Assembly: GCA_006218025.1 (NCBI GenBank)
Contig: VBWA01000029.1
Coordinates: 19,566 to 83,565 of the forward strand
Reading direction: 5' to 3'
Source of the DNA: Rhodocyclaceae bacterium
GTDB lineage: Bacteria; Pseudomonadota; Gammaproteobacteria; Burkholderiales; Rhodocyclaceae
DNA: 64,000 nucleotides
Shown here: positions 8,663 through 19,409 of the stretch, one piece after another
Position numbering within the stretch: the first letter of the stretch is position 1
Layout of the letters: the number at the start of each line of letters is the position of its first letter
Position numbers and translations under genes: made by a program
The notes under the pieces: model-generated
The model's input: only the letters and a program-made list of their open reading frames with translations
Database searches by the model: none
What the model was told of the DNA's origin: nothing

Positions 8663-8734
8663 ACCACAGAGGCACAGAGACACAGAGAAGTTCAGAGATC
8701 TGTGTTTTTCTCCGTGCCTCTGTGTCTCTGTGGT
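8663..8734. repeat. Palindromic CACAGAG-rich intergenic repeat
   Basis: Two 27-base arms, 8663-8689 and 8708-8734, are inverted copies with about 24 of 27 positions matching; the left arm begins ACCACAGAGGCACAGAG. The loop is 18 bases. In RNA it would form a long hairpin inside the rpsB-tsf transcript. Similar CACAGAG palindromes are common as dispersed intergenic repeats in bacteria; here it could partly terminate or stabilise the rpsB message. Confidence 0.75.
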
Positions 8735-8762
8735 GAAAGTATCTGATTCTGGAGTAAGAGCA

Positions 8763-9631
8763 ATGGCGGAAATTACCGCAAGCATGGTCAAGGAACTGCG
8801 CGAGAAGACCGACGCGCCGATGATGGAATGCAAGCGAAAGCCGAGGAAATCCTCCGCGTCAAGCTGGGCAACAAGGCCAGCAAGGCGGCGACCCGCGTCG
8901 CGGCGGAGGGCGTGGTGGCGATCCACATCGCCGCCGACGGCAAGCTGGGCAGCATTTTCGAAATCAACAGCGAAACCGACTTCGTCGCCAAGAACGACGA
9001 GTTCCTCAAGCTGGCCGCCGACTGCGCGCGGCTGGTGGCGGAAAAGAATCCGGCCGACGTCGCCGCGCTGTCGGCCCTGCCGCTGGGCGAGGGCACGGTC
9101 GAATCCACCCGCACTGCGCTGGTGGGCAAGATCGGCGAGAACATGAGCATCCGCCGTTTCGTCCGCGTTGCGGCGAAGGGCAAGCTGGCGTCCTACATCC
9201 ACGGCGGCTCGAAGATCGGCGTGCTGGTCGACGTGGTCGGCGGCGACGAACAACTGGCCAAGGATCTGGCAATGCACATCGCCGCGTCGAAGCCGAAGTC
9301 GCTGGATTCGTCCGGCGTGCCGGCCGAGTTGCTGGACATGGAACGTCGCATTGCCATCGAGAAGGCGCGCGAAGCCGGCAAGCCGGAAGCGATGCTGGAG
9401 AAGATCGCCGAAGGCACGGTGCAGAAGTACCTCAAGGATGTGACGCTGCTGGGCCAGGTATTCGTCAAGGCCGAGGACGGCAAGCAGACCATCGAGCAGC
9501 TGCTGAAGGCCAGGGGCGCTTCGGTGGCCGGCTTCACGCTGTTCATCGTCGGGGAAGGCATCGAAAAGAAGGTGAATGACTTCGCCGCCGAAGTGGCTGC
9601 GCAAGCCGCGGCTGCCGCCGGCAACAAGTAA
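8763..9631 (+). pseudogene. tsf: Elongation factor Ts, frame broken by a short deletion
   Basis: The true start is ATG 8763 after a GGAG site; the first 23 residues are a perfect EF-Ts N-terminus up to PMMECK (8832). The sequence then jumps to [16 protein letters not shown] in another frame (the frame of 8828-9631). By comparison with the family, about 12 residues (the KALTEA..GDM segment) are represented by 5 bases instead of 36: a net loss of about 31 bases and a frameshift. The rest ([35 protein letters not shown]) is normal to the end. EF-Ts recharges EF-Tu and is normally essential, so a sequence or assembly error is the leading explanation; an internal ATG at 8828 could otherwise give an N-terminally truncated protein. 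Confidence 0.9.
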
Positions 9632-9645
9632 GCGTCCGCCAGACG

Positions 9646-10362
9646 ATGCCCGCTCCGAAATTTCGCCGCATCCTGCTCAAGCTTTCGGGCGAGGCACTGA
9701 TGGGTGATGATGCCTACGGCATCAACCCGGCCATGCTCGGCGCCATCGTGGCGGAAATCAAGGAAGTCACCGATCTCGGCGTCGAGATCGGTGTCGTCAT
9801 CGGCGGCGGCAACATTTTTCGCGGCGTTGGCGGCACGGCCACCGGCATGGATCGTGCTACGGCGGATTACATGGGCATGCTGGCCACGGTGATGAATGCG
9901 ATGGCCCTGTCGGATGCGATGCGCCAGGCCGGGATCAACGCCCGCGTGCAGTCGGCGCTGAACATCGAACAGGTGGTCGAGCCCTATATTCGCGGCAAGG
10001 CCATTCGCTATCTGGAAGAAGGCAAGGTGGTGATTTTCGGTGCCGGCACCGGCAACCCCTTCTTCACCACCGACACGGCCGCCGCCCTGCGCGGCTCGGA
10101 GATTGGTGCCGAAATCGTGCTGAAGGCGACCAAGGTCGATGGCATCTATACCGCGGATCCGAAGAAGGACCCGTCGGCTGCCCGCTTCGCCCGCATCAGC
10201 TTCGACGAGGCGATCGGCCGCAACCTGGCAGTGATGGACGCCACGGCGTTTGCCTTGTGTCGCGACCAGAAGCTGCCGATCAACGTGTTCTCGATCTTCA
10301 AGGCCGGCGCGCTGAAGCGCGTGGTGATGGGAGAGGACGAGGGCACCCTGGTTCACGTCTAG
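9646..10362 (+). CDS. pyrH: UMP kinase
   Basis: A 238-residue bacterial UMP kinase of the amino-acid-kinase family, which converts UMP to UDP with ATP. Visible motifs are the N-terminal KLSGEAL, the [12 protein letters not shown] glycine loop, [12 protein letters not shown], and [19 protein letters not shown]. It starts 14 bases after tsf, in the conserved order tsf-pyrH-frr. Confidence 0.97.
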   Translation: MPAPKFRRILLKLSGEALMGDDAYGINPAMLGAIVAEIKEVTDLGVEIGVVIGGGNIFRGVGGTATGMDRATADYMGMLATVMNAMALSDAMRQAGINARVQSALNIEQVVEPYIRGKAIRYLEEGKVVIFGAGTGNPFFTTDTAAALRGSEIGAEIVLKATKVDGIYTADPKKDPSAARFARISFDEAIGRNLAVMDATAFALCRDQKLPINVFSIFKAGALKRVVMGEDEGTLVHV

Positions 10363-10366
10363 GATT

Positions 10367-10569
10367 AGAGTCTATTTCAGCAGGAATCATGTCCCGCGTT
10401 GAGACCAGGATCGGATGGATGCAAGGCGCAGCGCGCGGCCAATGGTTGTTCCATTGGCAAGCGCTGCAACGCCGCAGACGCCGATCCTGGTTCCACGGCG
10501 CAAGCCGTGCCTTGCACTGCATCCCGCTGCCCACCGGCGCGGGATATGATTCCTACTGAAATAGACTCT
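10367..10569. repeat. 203-base element with 32-base terminal inverted repeats
   Basis: The left end (10367-10398) starts AGAGTCTATTTCAG and the right end (10538-10569) is its inverted copy with only 2 mismatches in 32 bases. Inside are nested inverted repeats: ACCAGGATCGG near 10405 against CCGATCCTGGT near 10481, and CCAATGG/CCATTGG around a TTGTT loop (10439-10457). No transposase or clear open frame is inside. It fills the pyrH-frr gap. It resembles a non-autonomous miniature element or a large structured RNA; the identity is not known to me. Confidence 0.75.
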
Positions 10570-10582
10570 TAGGAGTGGCAGC

Positions 10583-11140
10583 ATGATTCCCGAACTGAAA
10601 AAGACTTCTGAACAGAAGATGCAAAAGAGCCTCGAGGCGCTGAGGGCAGACCTCGGCAAGGTGCGCACCGGGCGCGCGCATACCGGCATCCTCGACCATG
10701 TGCAGGTGGACTACTACGGTTCGCTGGTGCCGATCACCCAGGTGGCTAACGTCACGCTGATCGATGCGCGTACCATCGGCGTGCAGCCATGGGAAAAGCC
10801 CATGGTGGGCAAGGTGGAAAAGGCGATTCGCGATTCCGAGCTGGGCCTCAATCCATCGTCGCAGGGCGAAGTGATTCGCGTACCGATGCCGGCCCTGACC
10901 GAAGAGCGGCGCCGCGATCTGATCAAGGTGATCAAGCACGAGGGCGAGGACGCCAAGATAGCCATTCGCAATCTGCGCCGCGATGCAATCTCGCATCTGA
11001 AGGAAGCGCTGAAGAAGAAGGAAATCTCCGAGGACGACGAGCGCCGCGCCCTGGACGACATGCAAAGGCTCACCGACCGCTACGTCGCCGAAGTCGATCG
11101 GATGCTGGCCGAAAAAGAGAAGGACCTGATGGCGATCTGA
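10583..11140 (+). CDS. frr: Ribosome recycling factor
   Basis: A 185-residue RRF, the standard length. Motifs: [22 protein letters not shown], the central [25 protein letters not shown] and the C-terminal [21 protein letters not shown]. With EF-G it splits the post-termination ribosome. It has a good AGGAGTGGCAGC ribosome site just after the inverted-repeat element. Confidence 0.97.
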   Translation: MIPELKKTSEQKMQKSLEALRADLGKVRTGRAHTGILDHVQVDYYGSLVPITQVANVTLIDARTIGVQPWEKPMVGKVEKAIRDSELGLNPSSQGEVIRVPMPALTEERRRDLIKVIKHEGEDAKIAIRNLRRDAISHLKEALKKKEISEDDERRALDDMQRLTDRYVAEVDRMLAEKEKDLMAI

Positions 11141-11250
11141 TTCCGGGTCGCATTCGAGGCAAAACGCTGTTGTCGGGTCCGGCTGAACCGTTCGTGCAGC
11201 GCCGCGACTAGGTCGCGCCCGGGTAATATCAAAGGCTCTGAGAGGGTGTC

Positions 11251-12096
11251 ATGGCAGGAAAATTCACCAGCTCGACACAGGCAATTCCCGACGTGGGCAA
11301 TGTTCCGCGCCACATTGCCATCATCATGGACGGCAACGGGCGCTGGGCCAAGCAGCGCTTCATGCCGCGCGTCGCCGGCCACAAGCGCGGCGTCGAGACC
11401 GTACGGGCGATGGTCAAGGCCTGCATCGCGCGCGGCGTGGAATATCTCACGCTGTTCGCCTTTTCCTCGGAAAACTGGCGGCGCCCCGCTGAGGAAGTGT
11501 CCTTCCTCATGAACCTTTTCATCAACGCCCTGCAGGGTGAAATCGGCAAGTTGCATGCAAATGGCGTGCGCCTCAAGGTGGTCGGTGATCTTTCCGCGTT
11601 CGAGCCGCGCCTGGTGGCGCTGATTCGCGAAGGCGAGGCGAAGACGGCCAACAATTTCCGCCTGACGCTGACCATCGCCGCGAACTACGGCGGCCGCTGG
11701 GACATCCTGCAGGCCATGAACCAGCTGGCGCTGGCCCATCCTGAAAAAGCCGGTTCCTACGGCGAGACGGATCTTGCGCCGCATCTGATGATGGCCTACG
11801 CATCGGAGCCCGACCTGTTCATCCGCACCGGCGGCGAACAGCGCATCAGCAACTTCCTGCTCTGGCAGCTGGCATACAGCGAACTGCATTTCACCGATAC
11901 CCTGTGGCCGGATTTCGACGACGCCGCGCTGGATGCCGCGATCGTTTCGTATCGCCGGCGCGAGCGCCGTTTCGGGCGAACGAGTGAGCAACTCGGTGAG
12001 CAGCTCGGCAAGTCGGCGCTCGCCGTACCGCCAGCGCCAGCGCGGTGCGTCCCTCCGGGAACTTCTGCGCCGCCGGTCGCGGACAAAGATGCTTAG
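11251..12096 (+). CDS. uppS: Isoprenyl transferase (di-trans,poly-cis-undecaprenyl-diphosphate synthase)
   Basis: A 281-residue cis-prenyltransferase that makes the C55 lipid carrier for peptidoglycan and LPS. Motifs: [14 protein letters not shown] with the Mg-binding Asp, [20 protein letters not shown] and the C-terminal [24 protein letters not shown]. The last ~30 residues, rich in Ala and Pro, extend past the usual end of the family. The stop overlaps the start of cdsA. Confidence 0.96.
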   Translation: MAGKFTSSTQAIPDVGNVPRHIAIIMDGNGRWAKQRFMPRVAGHKRGVETVRAMVKACIARGVEYLTLFAFSSENWRRPAEEVSFLMNLFINALQGEIGKLHANGVRLKVVGDLSAFEPRLVALIREGEAKTANNFRLTLTIAANYGGRWDILQAMNQLALAHPEKAGSYGETDLAPHLMMAYASEPDLFIRTGGEQRISNFLLWQLAYSELHFTDTLWPDFDDAALDAAIVSYRRRERRFGRTSEQLGEQLGKSALAVPPAPARCVPPGTSAPPVADKDA

Positions 12097-12895
12097 GACC
12101 CGGGTCGTCACCGCGCTGCTGCTGGTAGCTGGCCTCGCGCTGATTCTGTTTGCCATGCCGCCGCTGGCGGCGCTGCTTACGTTTGCCGCCATCGCTGCAC
12201 TCGCGGCATGGGAGTGGGGCGGCCTGATGAAGCAGGACAAGCCGGCGCGCGTGATGTACGGATTCGTGCTGCTGCTGTTCTGCTGGCAGCTGACGGTGGG
12301 GGCGCCGCAACTCGTGCCCGTGTTGCTCGGCGTGTCGGTGGCGTTCTGGATTCTTGTCGTGCCGCTGTGGTTCCGCTTCAAATGGACGTTGGCCGGCAAC
12401 GACTTCTTTGGCTACCTGCTCGGCGCTCTGGTGATTCTGCCGACCTGGGCCGCGATGGTCGCCCTGCACGCAGTGAGCACCTGGCTGATGCTGGCCGCCA
12501 TGGCGCTGGTCTGGGTCGCCGATATTTCCGCCTACTTCGCTGGCCGGACATTTGGTAAACACGGCAAGCACAAGCTCGCGCCGAGCATCAGTCCGGGCAA
12601 GACCTGGGAGGGAGTGGCCGGAGCGGTGGTCGGCGTGCTGATCTACGGCGGCATCGTGCTGATGTTCTCGCCCTTGAAGGACACGCTGCCGCTGCCGCTT
12701 GTCGTTCTGCTGCTGGTTCTGCTCACATTGGTGAGCGTCATGGGCGATTTGTTCGAATCGCTATTGAAGCGTCAGGCCGGGATCAAGGACAGCAGCAATC
12801 TGCTGCCGGGCCACGGCGGGGTGCTGGACCGCATCGACGCGCTGACCTCGGCCCTGCCCCTGGCGGCGCTGATTTTGTATTTCGTCCAGCGATGA
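12089..12895 (+). CDS. cdsA: Phosphatidate cytidylyltransferase
   Basis: The 268-residue protein starts at ATG 12089, overlapping the uppS end by 8 bases; the frame is open further upstream only within uppS. It has about eight membrane segments and the CDP-alcohol signature [20 protein letters not shown] followed by [16 protein letters not shown]. It activates phosphatidic acid with CTP to CDP-diacylglycerol for phospholipid synthesis. Its last 4 bases overlap the dxr start (ATGA). Confidence 0.95.
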   Translation: MLRTRVVTALLLVAGLALILFAMPPLAALLTFAAIAALAAWEWGGLMKQDKPARVMYGFVLLLFCWQLTVGAPQLVPVLLGVSVAFWILVVPLWFRFKWTLAGNDFFGYLLGALVILPTWAAMVALHAVSTWLMLAAMALVWVADISAYFAGRTFGKHGKHKLAPSISPGKTWEGVAGAVVGVLIYGGIVLMFSPLKDTLPLPLVVLLLVLLTLVSVMGDLFESLLKRQAGIKDSSNLLPGHGGVLDRIDALTSALPLAALILYFVQR

Positions 12896-14079
12896 AACTG
12901 ACCATTCTCGGCGCCACCGGCTCGATCGGCGTCAGCACGCTTGACGTGGTGGCGCGCCATCCGGACCGCTTCGAGGTGGTGGCCTTGAGCGGCCACCGAC
13001 AGGTCGAGCTTCTTGCCGAGCAGTGCCGCCAGGTCCGTCCCGTCTACGCGGTGGTGGGCAGCGCGGCGGATGCGCAGCGTCTTGCGCTGCTGCTCAGGGA
13101 CGCCGGCTTGCGCACCGAGGTGCTGCATGGGGCAGACGCATTGGTGCAGGTCGCGGCTTTGCCCGAGGTCGATGCCGTGATGGCCGCCATCGTCGGCGCC
13201 GCCGGGCTGCCGCCGACGCTGGCCGCCGCGCGTGCCGGCAAGCGCGTGCTGCTGGCCAACAAGGAAGCGCTGGTGATGGCCGGCGCGGTGTTCATGGCCG
13301 AGGCGCGCCGCGCTGGGGCCACGCTGCTGCCGATCGACAGCGAACACAATGCGATCTTCCAGTCGATGCCGTACGACTATGCGGGCGACATGGCGCGGGG
13401 CGGGGTCAGGCGGATCCTGCTGACCGCCTCGGGCGGGCCGTTTCGTACCACGCCGCTCGACGTGCTGACCACTGTGACGCCCGAGCAGGCGGTGGCGCAT
13501 CCGAACTGGGTGATGGGCCGCAAGATTTCGGTCGATTCGGCGACCATGATGAACAAGGGCCTTGAAGTGATCGAGGCGCACTGGCTGTTCAACGCGCCGG
13601 CCGACCGGATTGAAGTGGTGATTCACCCGCAGAGCGTGATCCATTCCCTGGTCGATTACGAGGACGGTTCCGTGCTGGCCCAGCTGGGCAATCCCGACAT
13701 GCGCACGCCCATCGCCCACGCCCTGGCCTGGCCCGAGCGGATCGATTCCGGCGTCGCCCCGCTCGACCTGTTCGCCGTGGGCCAGCTCAACTTCGAGCGC
13801 CCGGATCTGGCGCGCTTTCCCTGCCTGGACCTGGCCTATCGGGCCTTGCGTGCGGAGGGTAACGCGGCGGCGGTGCTCAACGCCGCGAACGAGGTGGCAG
13901 TGGAGGCATTTCTCGACCGCCGTCTGCCTTTCCTCGGCATCGCCGAACTCATTGCGGCAACGCTGGACGTCGTGCCCCAGGCTGCGGTGCCCGACCTGGA
14001 CGCGGTGCTGGAGGCCGACCGTCAGGCGCGGGCGGCAGCGCTGAAGATACTCGCCCGCCAGGCGGCGAAGCGCGCATGA
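12892..14079 (+). CDS. dxr: 1-deoxy-D-xylulose 5-phosphate reductoisomerase
   Basis: A 395-residue enzyme of the MEP isoprenoid pathway that makes 2-C-methyl-D-erythritol 4-phosphate using NADPH. The N-terminal [15 protein letters not shown] is the nucleotide-binding motif; [12 protein letters not shown] and LTASGGPFR contain metal- and substrate-binding residues, with [17 protein letters not shown] further on. Start overlaps cdsA and stop overlaps rseP, each by 4 bases. It supplies precursors for the uppS product nearby. Confidence 0.97.
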   Translation: MKLTILGATGSIGVSTLDVVARHPDRFEVVALSGHRQVELLAEQCRQVRPVYAVVGSAADAQRLALLLRDAGLRTEVLHGADALVQVAALPEVDAVMAAIVGAAGLPPTLAAARAGKRVLLANKEALVMAGAVFMAEARRAGATLLPIDSEHNAIFQSMPYDYAGDMARGGVRRILLTASGGPFRTTPLDVLTTVTPEQAVAHPNWVMGRKISVDSATMMNKGLEVIEAHWLFNAPADRIEVVIHPQSVIHSLVDYEDGSVLAQLGNPDMRTPIAHALAWPERIDSGVAPLDLFAVGQLNFERPDLARFPCLDLAYRALRAEGNAAAVLNAANEVAVEAFLDRRLPFLGIAELIAATLDVVPQAAVPDLDAVLEADRQARAAALKILARQAAKRA

Positions 14080-15449
14080 ATCCTCAATCGCTGGTCTGGT
14101 ACGCAAGCGCTTTCCTGCTGGCGCTGGCGGTGCTGGTGGTGGTCCACGAGATGGGCCATTACCTTGCGGCGCGCGCCTGCAACGTCAAGGTACTGCGCTT
14201 CGCCTTCGGCTTCGGCAAGGTGATCTGGATGCGCCGCCATGGACGCGATGGTACCGAGTGGGCGATCTCGGCTTTTCCCCTGGGCGGCTACGTCAAGATG
14301 CTCGACGAGCGCGAGGGCGAGGTTATGCCGGAGGAATTGCCGCGCGCTTTCAATCGGCAATCCGTCGGCCGTCGGGCGTTCATCGTGGCGGCCGGACCGG
14401 CGGCAAATTTTCTGTTGGCGATCGTGCTGTACTGGCTGTTGTTCATGTACGGCGTGACCGAACTCAAGCCGCGCCTCGGACCGCCGCCCCTCGGCACTCC
14501 GGCCGCAATGGCCGGCATCAGTGAAGGTGTGACGGTGCGCGCGGTGAATGGCCAGGCCATCGACACATGGCAGCAGCTGCGCTGGGAAGTCATGCGGCGG
14601 GCGCTCGACAAGGAGGCCGTGCAACTGGAAGTCGTCAGTCCGCAACGGGAGATCGGTGTCTACCGGATCGCCAGCGATCGCTTCGATCTGGAAGAGCTCG
14701 AAAAGGATCCCTTGCGCGCACTCGGGCTGGTGCTTTACCGGCCACGCTTGCCGGCCGTCGTCGGCCGCGTGCTGCCTGATTCGCCCGCCGACCTGGCAGG
14801 ATTTCGCGAGGGCGACCGGGTGCTGTCGATCGACGGCAAGGCGATTGCGGACTGGGCCGAATTGGCGGCCATTGCGCGTGCCGCGGTAGGACGCCAGTTG
14901 AAGTTCGACGTCGAGCGCGAGGGCCGGCGAATCTCTCTGGCTGCCAGTCCGCGTCTGTCGGAGGAGGGCGGGCAGAAGGTCGGGCGCCTGGGCCTGATGG
15001 CAAGGGAAGGCCAGGGCGAGGCCTTCGAGATGACCACGGTGGTAAGTTACGGCCCGCTGGAATCCGTCAGTCGGGCGCTGACGCAGACCTGGGACACCTC
15101 GGTCCTCAGTCTGCGCATGATGGGCCGCATGCTCACGGGCGAGTTGTCGTGGAAGAACCTTTCCGGGCCGGTGACCATCGCCGATTACGCGGGGCAGTCG
15201 GCGCGGCTTGGCCTCAGCTATTACCTGCGTTTTCTCGCCCTGATCAGCATCAGTCTCGGGGTGCTCAACCTGCTGCCCGTGCCTGTTCTGGACGGGGGGC
15301 ATTTGATGTATTATCTCGTCGAGTTTCTCAAGGGTGGCCCGGTGTCAGAACGGGCTCTGGAAGTCGGCCAACAGATCGGTTTTGCCTTGCTGGGGCTGCT
15401 GATGGCTTTTGCCTTCTACAACGATATCAACCGTCTTGTTTCCGGCTAA
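14076..15449 (+). CDS. rseP: RIP zinc metalloprotease RseP
   Basis: A 457-residue site-2 protease of the inner membrane. The zinc site HEMGH is at residues about 24-28 in the first membrane segment, and the third ligand Asp lies in [13 protein letters not shown] near the C-terminus. Two periplasmic PDZ domains lie between. It cleaves anti-sigma factors and leftover signal peptides. It sits directly before bamA, which fits the envelope-stress role. Confidence 0.96.
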   Translation: MNPQSLVWYASAFLLALAVLVVVHEMGHYLAARACNVKVLRFAFGFGKVIWMRRHGRDGTEWAISAFPLGGYVKMLDEREGEVMPEELPRAFNRQSVGRRAFIVAAGPAANFLLAIVLYWLLFMYGVTELKPRLGPPPLGTPAAMAGISEGVTVRAVNGQAIDTWQQLRWEVMRRALDKEAVQLEVVSPQREIGVYRIASDRFDLEELEKDPLRALGLVLYRPRLPAVVGRVLPDSPADLAGFREGDRVLSIDGKAIADWAELAAIARAAVGRQLKFDVEREGRRISLAASPRLSEEGGQKVGRLGLMAREGQGEAFEMTTVVSYGPLESVSRALTQTWDTSVLSLRMMGRMLTGELSWKNLSGPVTIADYAGQSARLGLSYYLRFLALISISLGVLNLLPVPVLDGGHLMYYLVEFLKGGPVSERALEVGQQIGFALLGLLMAFAFYNDINRLVSG

Positions 15450-15465
15450 TTTTCGTCCAAACTAC

Positions 15466-17745
15466 ATGAATAAGAAACTGCTTGCCGGTCTGATCTCCTC
15501 CCTGCTGGCCCATTCCGCTTTCGCGTTTGACGCGTTTCAAATCAAGGATATTCGGGTCGAGGGCATTCAGCGCACCGAGGCAGGCACCGTGTTCTCCTAC
15601 CTGCCGGTCAAGGTGGGCGACACCATGAACGACGAGAAGGCGGCGGCCGCCATCAAGGCATTGTTTGCCACCGGCTTCTTCAAGGATGTGCGCCTGGAAA
15701 TCGACGGGCAGGTGCTGGTGGTGGTGCTCGAAGAGCGCCCGGCGATCGCCTCGCTCGAATTCAGCGGCCTCAAGGCCTTCAAGCCGGAAGACCTGAAGAA
15801 GTCGCTGCGCGACGTCGGTCTAGCCGAGTCGCGCATTTTCGACCGCGCCATGGTCGAACGGGCGGAGCAGGAACTCAAGCGCCAGTATCTGGCGCAGGGA
15901 CACTACGCGGTTCAGGTGACGACCACCATCACGCCGCTGGAACGCAATCGGGTTGGCGTGAACTTCGCGGTCACCGAGGGCGACATCGCCAAGATCAAGC
16001 AGATCAACATCATCGGCGCTGGCGCCGTCAAGGAGTCCGACCTGCTTGACCTGATGGTCCTGCGTACGCCGGGCTTGCTGACTTGGTACACCAAGAACGA
16101 TCAATACTCGAAGCAGAAGCTGTCAGGCGACCTGGAGACCCTGCGTTCCCATTACCTCGATCGCGGCTATCTCGAATTCAATATCGAGTCGACCCAGGTG
16201 TCGATCTCGCCGGACAAGCAGGACATCTACATCACCATCAACATCACCGAGGGTGAAAAGTACTCAGTCTCCTCGGTCAAGCTGGCCGGTCAGTTGCTGC
16301 TGCCGGAAGATGAATTGACCCGGCTGGTAAAGGTCAAGCCAGGGGACGTGTTCTCGCGCGAGAAGATGGCCGATACCACCAAGGCCATCAGCGAACGTTT
16401 GAGCAACGAAGGCTATGCCTTTGCCAACGTCAATGCGGCGCCGGAACTGGACAAGGAAAAGCGCCAGGTGGCCTTCACCGTGTTCATCGATCCGGGGCGC
16501 CGCGTCTATGTGCGCCGCATCAATGTCACGGGCAACACGCGGACGCGCGACGAAGTGGTGCGTCGCGAATTGCGTCAGGCCGAATCCGGCTGGTACGACG
16601 GCGACAAGATCAACAAGTCGCGCACGCGCGTCGACCGGCTGGGGTATTTCGACGAGGTGACGGTGGAAACGCCGCCGGTCGCCGGCACCACCGACCAGGT
16701 CGACATGGAGGTCAAGGTCAAGGAAAAGCCCACCGGCAACATCATGCTCGGGGCGGGCTTCTCCAGCGCGGAAAAATTCACGGTTTCCGGCTCGGTGCAG
16801 CAGCAGAACCTGTTCGGCAGCGGCAAGCATGTCGGCGTCCAGGTCAGCACCAGCAAATCGAACAAGGTCTATTCCCTGTCGCATACCGATCCGTATTTCA
16901 CGGTCGATGGCGTCAGCCAGGGTTTTGACATCTACACCCGCAACACCGATACCAGCAGCCTGTCGGTGGGAAGCTTCGGCTCGGATTCGATGGGCGGCGG
17001 CGTGCGCTGGGGACTTCCCATCGGCGAAGACGACTATCTCAACCTTGGTCTTTCCGTGGATCGCACCAAGCTCAAGACCGATGCCAACAGTCCCCTGCGC
17101 TATCAGAATTATGTCACCCGTTTCGGTGCCAGCAGCAACACCGTGCTGACCACCGTCGGTTGGCAAAAGGACGAGCGCGACAGCCTGCTGGTGACTACCA
17201 AGGGGGTTTTGCGCAAAGCGACACTTGAAGTGTCGCTGCCGGGCAGTACGGCGACCTACGTACGCGCCACGTATCAGCATCAGCATTTCTTCCCTCTGAA
17301 TCCCAAGCTGACCCTGGCGCTGAACGGCGAAGTGGGCGTGGCCCAGAAGTATGGCGACAAGGAACTGCCTTTCTTCAAGAACTTCTACGCCGGCGGCATC
17401 GGCTCGGTGCGCGGCTTCGACTCGGGCTCCCTGGGGCCGCGTGATGCGGCCACGGCCGAGGCAATCGGTGGCAACAAGCGGCTGATCGGCAATGCCGAAC
17501 TGCTGTTCCCGGTTCCTGGCATGGGGCGCGACAATTCGATGCGCCTTTCCGGTTTCATCGACGCCGGCAATGTCTGGGGCTACGACAGCAAGTTCAGTAT
17601 GGGCAGTCTGCGCTTCAGCGGGGGCGTTGCGCTGTCATGGAATTCGCCGATGGGTCCGCTCAAGTTCTCCTATGCCAATCCGTTCAACAAGAAAGCCGAA
17701 GACAAGGTGCAACGTCTGCAGTTTCAGATGGGCTCGGTCTTTTGA
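15466..17745 (+). CDS. bamA: Outer membrane protein assembly factor BamA
   Basis: The 759-residue protein starts at ATG 15466, just after the rseP stop; a longer frame from 15409 lies within rseP. A signal peptide (residues 1-20, ending AHSAFA) is followed by five POTRA domains and a 16-strand barrel. The FYAGGIGSVRGFDSGSLGPRD segment contains the VRGF motif of Omp85 loop 6, and the C-terminal residue is Phe (MGSVF), the usual barrel-insertion signal. It folds beta-barrel proteins into the outer membrane. The next gene encodes the Skp chaperone. Confidence 0.97.
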   Translation: MNKKLLAGLISSLLAHSAFAFDAFQIKDIRVEGIQRTEAGTVFSYLPVKVGDTMNDEKAAAAIKALFATGFFKDVRLEIDGQVLVVVLEERPAIASLEFSGLKAFKPEDLKKSLRDVGLAESRIFDRAMVERAEQELKRQYLAQGHYAVQVTTTITPLERNRVGVNFAVTEGDIAKIKQINIIGAGAVKESDLLDLMVLRTPGLLTWYTKNDQYSKQKLSGDLETLRSHYLDRGYLEFNIESTQVSISPDKQDIYITINITEGEKYSVSSVKLAGQLLLPEDELTRLVKVKPGDVFSREKMADTTKAISERLSNEGYAFANVNAAPELDKEKRQVAFTVFIDPGRRVYVRRINVTGNTRTRDEVVRRELRQAESGWYDGDKINKSRTRVDRLGYFDEVTVETPPVAGTTDQVDMEVKVKEKPTGNIMLGAGFSSAEKFTVSGSVQQQNLFGSGKHVGVQVSTSKSNKVYSLSHTDPYFTVDGVSQGFDIYTRNTDTSSLSVGSFGSDSMGGGVRWGLPIGEDDYLNLGLSVDRTKLKTDANSPLRYQNYVTRFGASSNTVLTTVGWQKDERDSLLVTTKGVLRKATLEVSLPGSTATYVRATYQHQHFFPLNPKLTLALNGEVGVAQKYGDKELPFFKNFYAGGIGSVRGFDSGSLGPRDAATAEAIGGNKRLIGNAELLFPVPGMGRDNSMRLSGFIDAGNVWGYDSKFSMGSLRFSGGVALSWNSPMGPLKFSYANPFNKKAEDKVQRLQFQMGSVF

Positions 17746-17766
17746 TCGTCTACTAGTGAGAAAGTC

Positions 17767-18267
17767 ATGCTAAAGAAATACATACTTGCAGGTATCGCCT
17801 TGGTGTCGTTCTCTGTCGGCGCTCTCGCTGACAGCAAAATCGGCTTCGTCAATAGCCAGAAGATACTGAATGACGCCCCGCAGGCGGCGCGGGCGAAGAA
17901 GAAGATCGAAAAGGATTTCGAAAAGCGCGATCAGGACTTGCAGCGCATTGCCAAGCAGTTGCAGGGCCTGCAGGAGAACCTCGACAAGAACGCGGTCACC
18001 ATGGCCGAGAGCGACCGCCGCACCAAGGAGCGCGAGTTCGCCGACCTCAACCGCGAGTTTCAGCGCAAGCAGCGCGAGTTCCGCGAGGATCTGAGCCAGC
18101 GGCAAAACGAGGAAATGGCGGCGATTTTCGAGCGCGTGAACAAGATCATCAAGCAGATTGCCGAGGCCGAGAAATACGACATCATTTTCCAGGAAGCGGT
18201 CTACGCCAATCCGCGCATCGATATCACCGAAAGGGTAATCAAGGCGTTGGGCGACGGCACCAAGTGA
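17767..18267 (+). CDS. skp: Periplasmic chaperone Skp/OmpH
   Basis: A 166-residue protein with a signal peptide (cleaved near ALA, residue about 21) and a long charged coiled-coil region (residues ~45-125) that forms the tentacles of the trimeric chaperone. The N-terminal KIGFVNSQKIL strand and the C-terminal YDIIFQEAVYANPRIDITERVI are typical. It carries unfolded outer-membrane proteins to BamA, encoded just upstream. Confidence 0.95.
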   Translation: MLKKYILAGIALVSFSVGALADSKIGFVNSQKILNDAPQAARAKKKIEKDFEKRDQDLQRIAKQLQGLQENLDKNAVTMAESDRRTKEREFADLNREFQRKQREFREDLSQRQNEEMAAIFERVNKIIKQIAEAEKYDIIFQEAVYANPRIDITERVIKALGDGTK

Positions 18268-18377
18268 TTCCATTCCGATATCATCCGTGACTTTGTCGAC
18301 TTCGCCTTGCCGTGCAATGTGCACTGTCTGCGGCTTGTCTTCGCGTCACAAATGATCTGGAAATGGAATAGGACGCC

Positions 18378-19409
18378 TTGGCCGTGATACTGCGGCTCGA
18401 CCAGATCGTCGCGCGGTTCGGCGGAGAAATAGTCGGCGCTGGCGACACGGCGATTGCGCGAATAGCCACGCTGGAAAATGCCGGACCCGGCGATCTGGCC
18501 TTCCTTGCCAACCCGAAGTACCGCCATCAATTGACGACAACCCGGGCCGCAGCCGTGATCATGGCGCCGCCCGCAGCGGACGGACCGGCCGCCGCGATTC
18601 TGACGCCGCAGCCCTATCTCTATTACGCGCGAGTCGCGCAGTGGCTCAATCCATTGCCCGTGCCGGTAGCCGGCGTTCATTCCAGCGCGGTAGTCGAGGG
18701 TGAGGTGGCCGCCAGCGCCAGCATCGGGCCCAATGTCTGGATCGGCCCCGCGGCCAAAGTCGGCGCCGAGGTGGTGATCGCAGCCAACTGCAGCATCGGC
18801 GCGGGGGTCGAGATCGGCGCCGGCAGCCGGCTTGCGCCCAACGTAACGATCTATTGCGGCAGTCGCCTCGGTGCGCGCTGCCTGGTGCATTCCGGGGCGG
18901 TCATCGGTGCCGACGGCTTCGGCTTCGCGCGCGAAGCGACCGGCGCCTGGGTCAAGATTCCCCAAGTGGGGCGCGTGCTGATCGGGGACGATGTCGAGAT
19001 CGGCGCCGGAACGACGATTGACCGCGGCGCATTGGGCGACACGGTGATTGGCGACGGCGTCAAGCTCGACAATCAGATTCAGGTTGGCCACAACGTGCGG
19101 ATCGGCGCCCATACTGCAATGGCCGGCTGTGTCGGAATCGCCGGCAGCGCCGTGATCGGCGCGCGCTGCACGGTGGGCGGCGGTGCGGTGATCCTCGGCC
19201 ACTTGCAGATCACCGACGACGTCGACGTGGCGGCCGGCACGCTGGTGGCGAAATCGATCCGGAACGCGGGAACCTACAGCGGTGCGGTGCCCTTTCTCGA
19301 GCGTGGCGACTGGCTCAAGAATTTCTCGCGGCTGCGTCATCTTGATGCGATGGCCGATAAAATCCGTGCCCTCGAACAGCGGCTTGCCGCACTGGAGAAG
19401 AAATCATGA
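18378..19409 (+). CDS. lpxD: UDP-3-O-(3-hydroxyacyl)glucosamine N-acyltransferase
   Basis: A 343-residue left-handed beta-helix acyltransferase, third step of lipid A synthesis. The start is taken as TTG 18378; a GTG at 18384 is an alternative, and there is no ATG near the conserved [12 protein letters not shown] beginning. Hexapeptide repeats fill residues ~100-310, and the catalytic His is in [18 protein letters not shown] copy of the dispersed AGCGCCGACT motif (18428-18455, opposite strand) lies inside the coding sequence. Overlaps fabZ by 4 bases. Confidence 0.96.
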   Translation: MAVILRLDQIVARFGGEIVGAGDTAIARIATLENAGPGDLAFLANPKYRHQLTTTRAAAVIMAPPAADGPAAAILTPQPYLYYARVAQWLNPLPVPVAGVHSSAVVEGEVAASASIGPNVWIGPAAKVGAEVVIAANCSIGAGVEIGAGSRLAPNVTIYCGSRLGARCLVHSGAVIGADGFGFAREATGAWVKIPQVGRVLIGDDVEIGAGTTIDRGALGDTVIGDGVKLDNQIQVGHNVRIGAHTAMAGCVGIAGSAVIGARCTVGGGAVILGHLQITDDVDVAAGTLVAKSIRNAGTYSGAVPFLERGDWLKNFSRLRHLDAMADKIRALEQRLAALEKKS

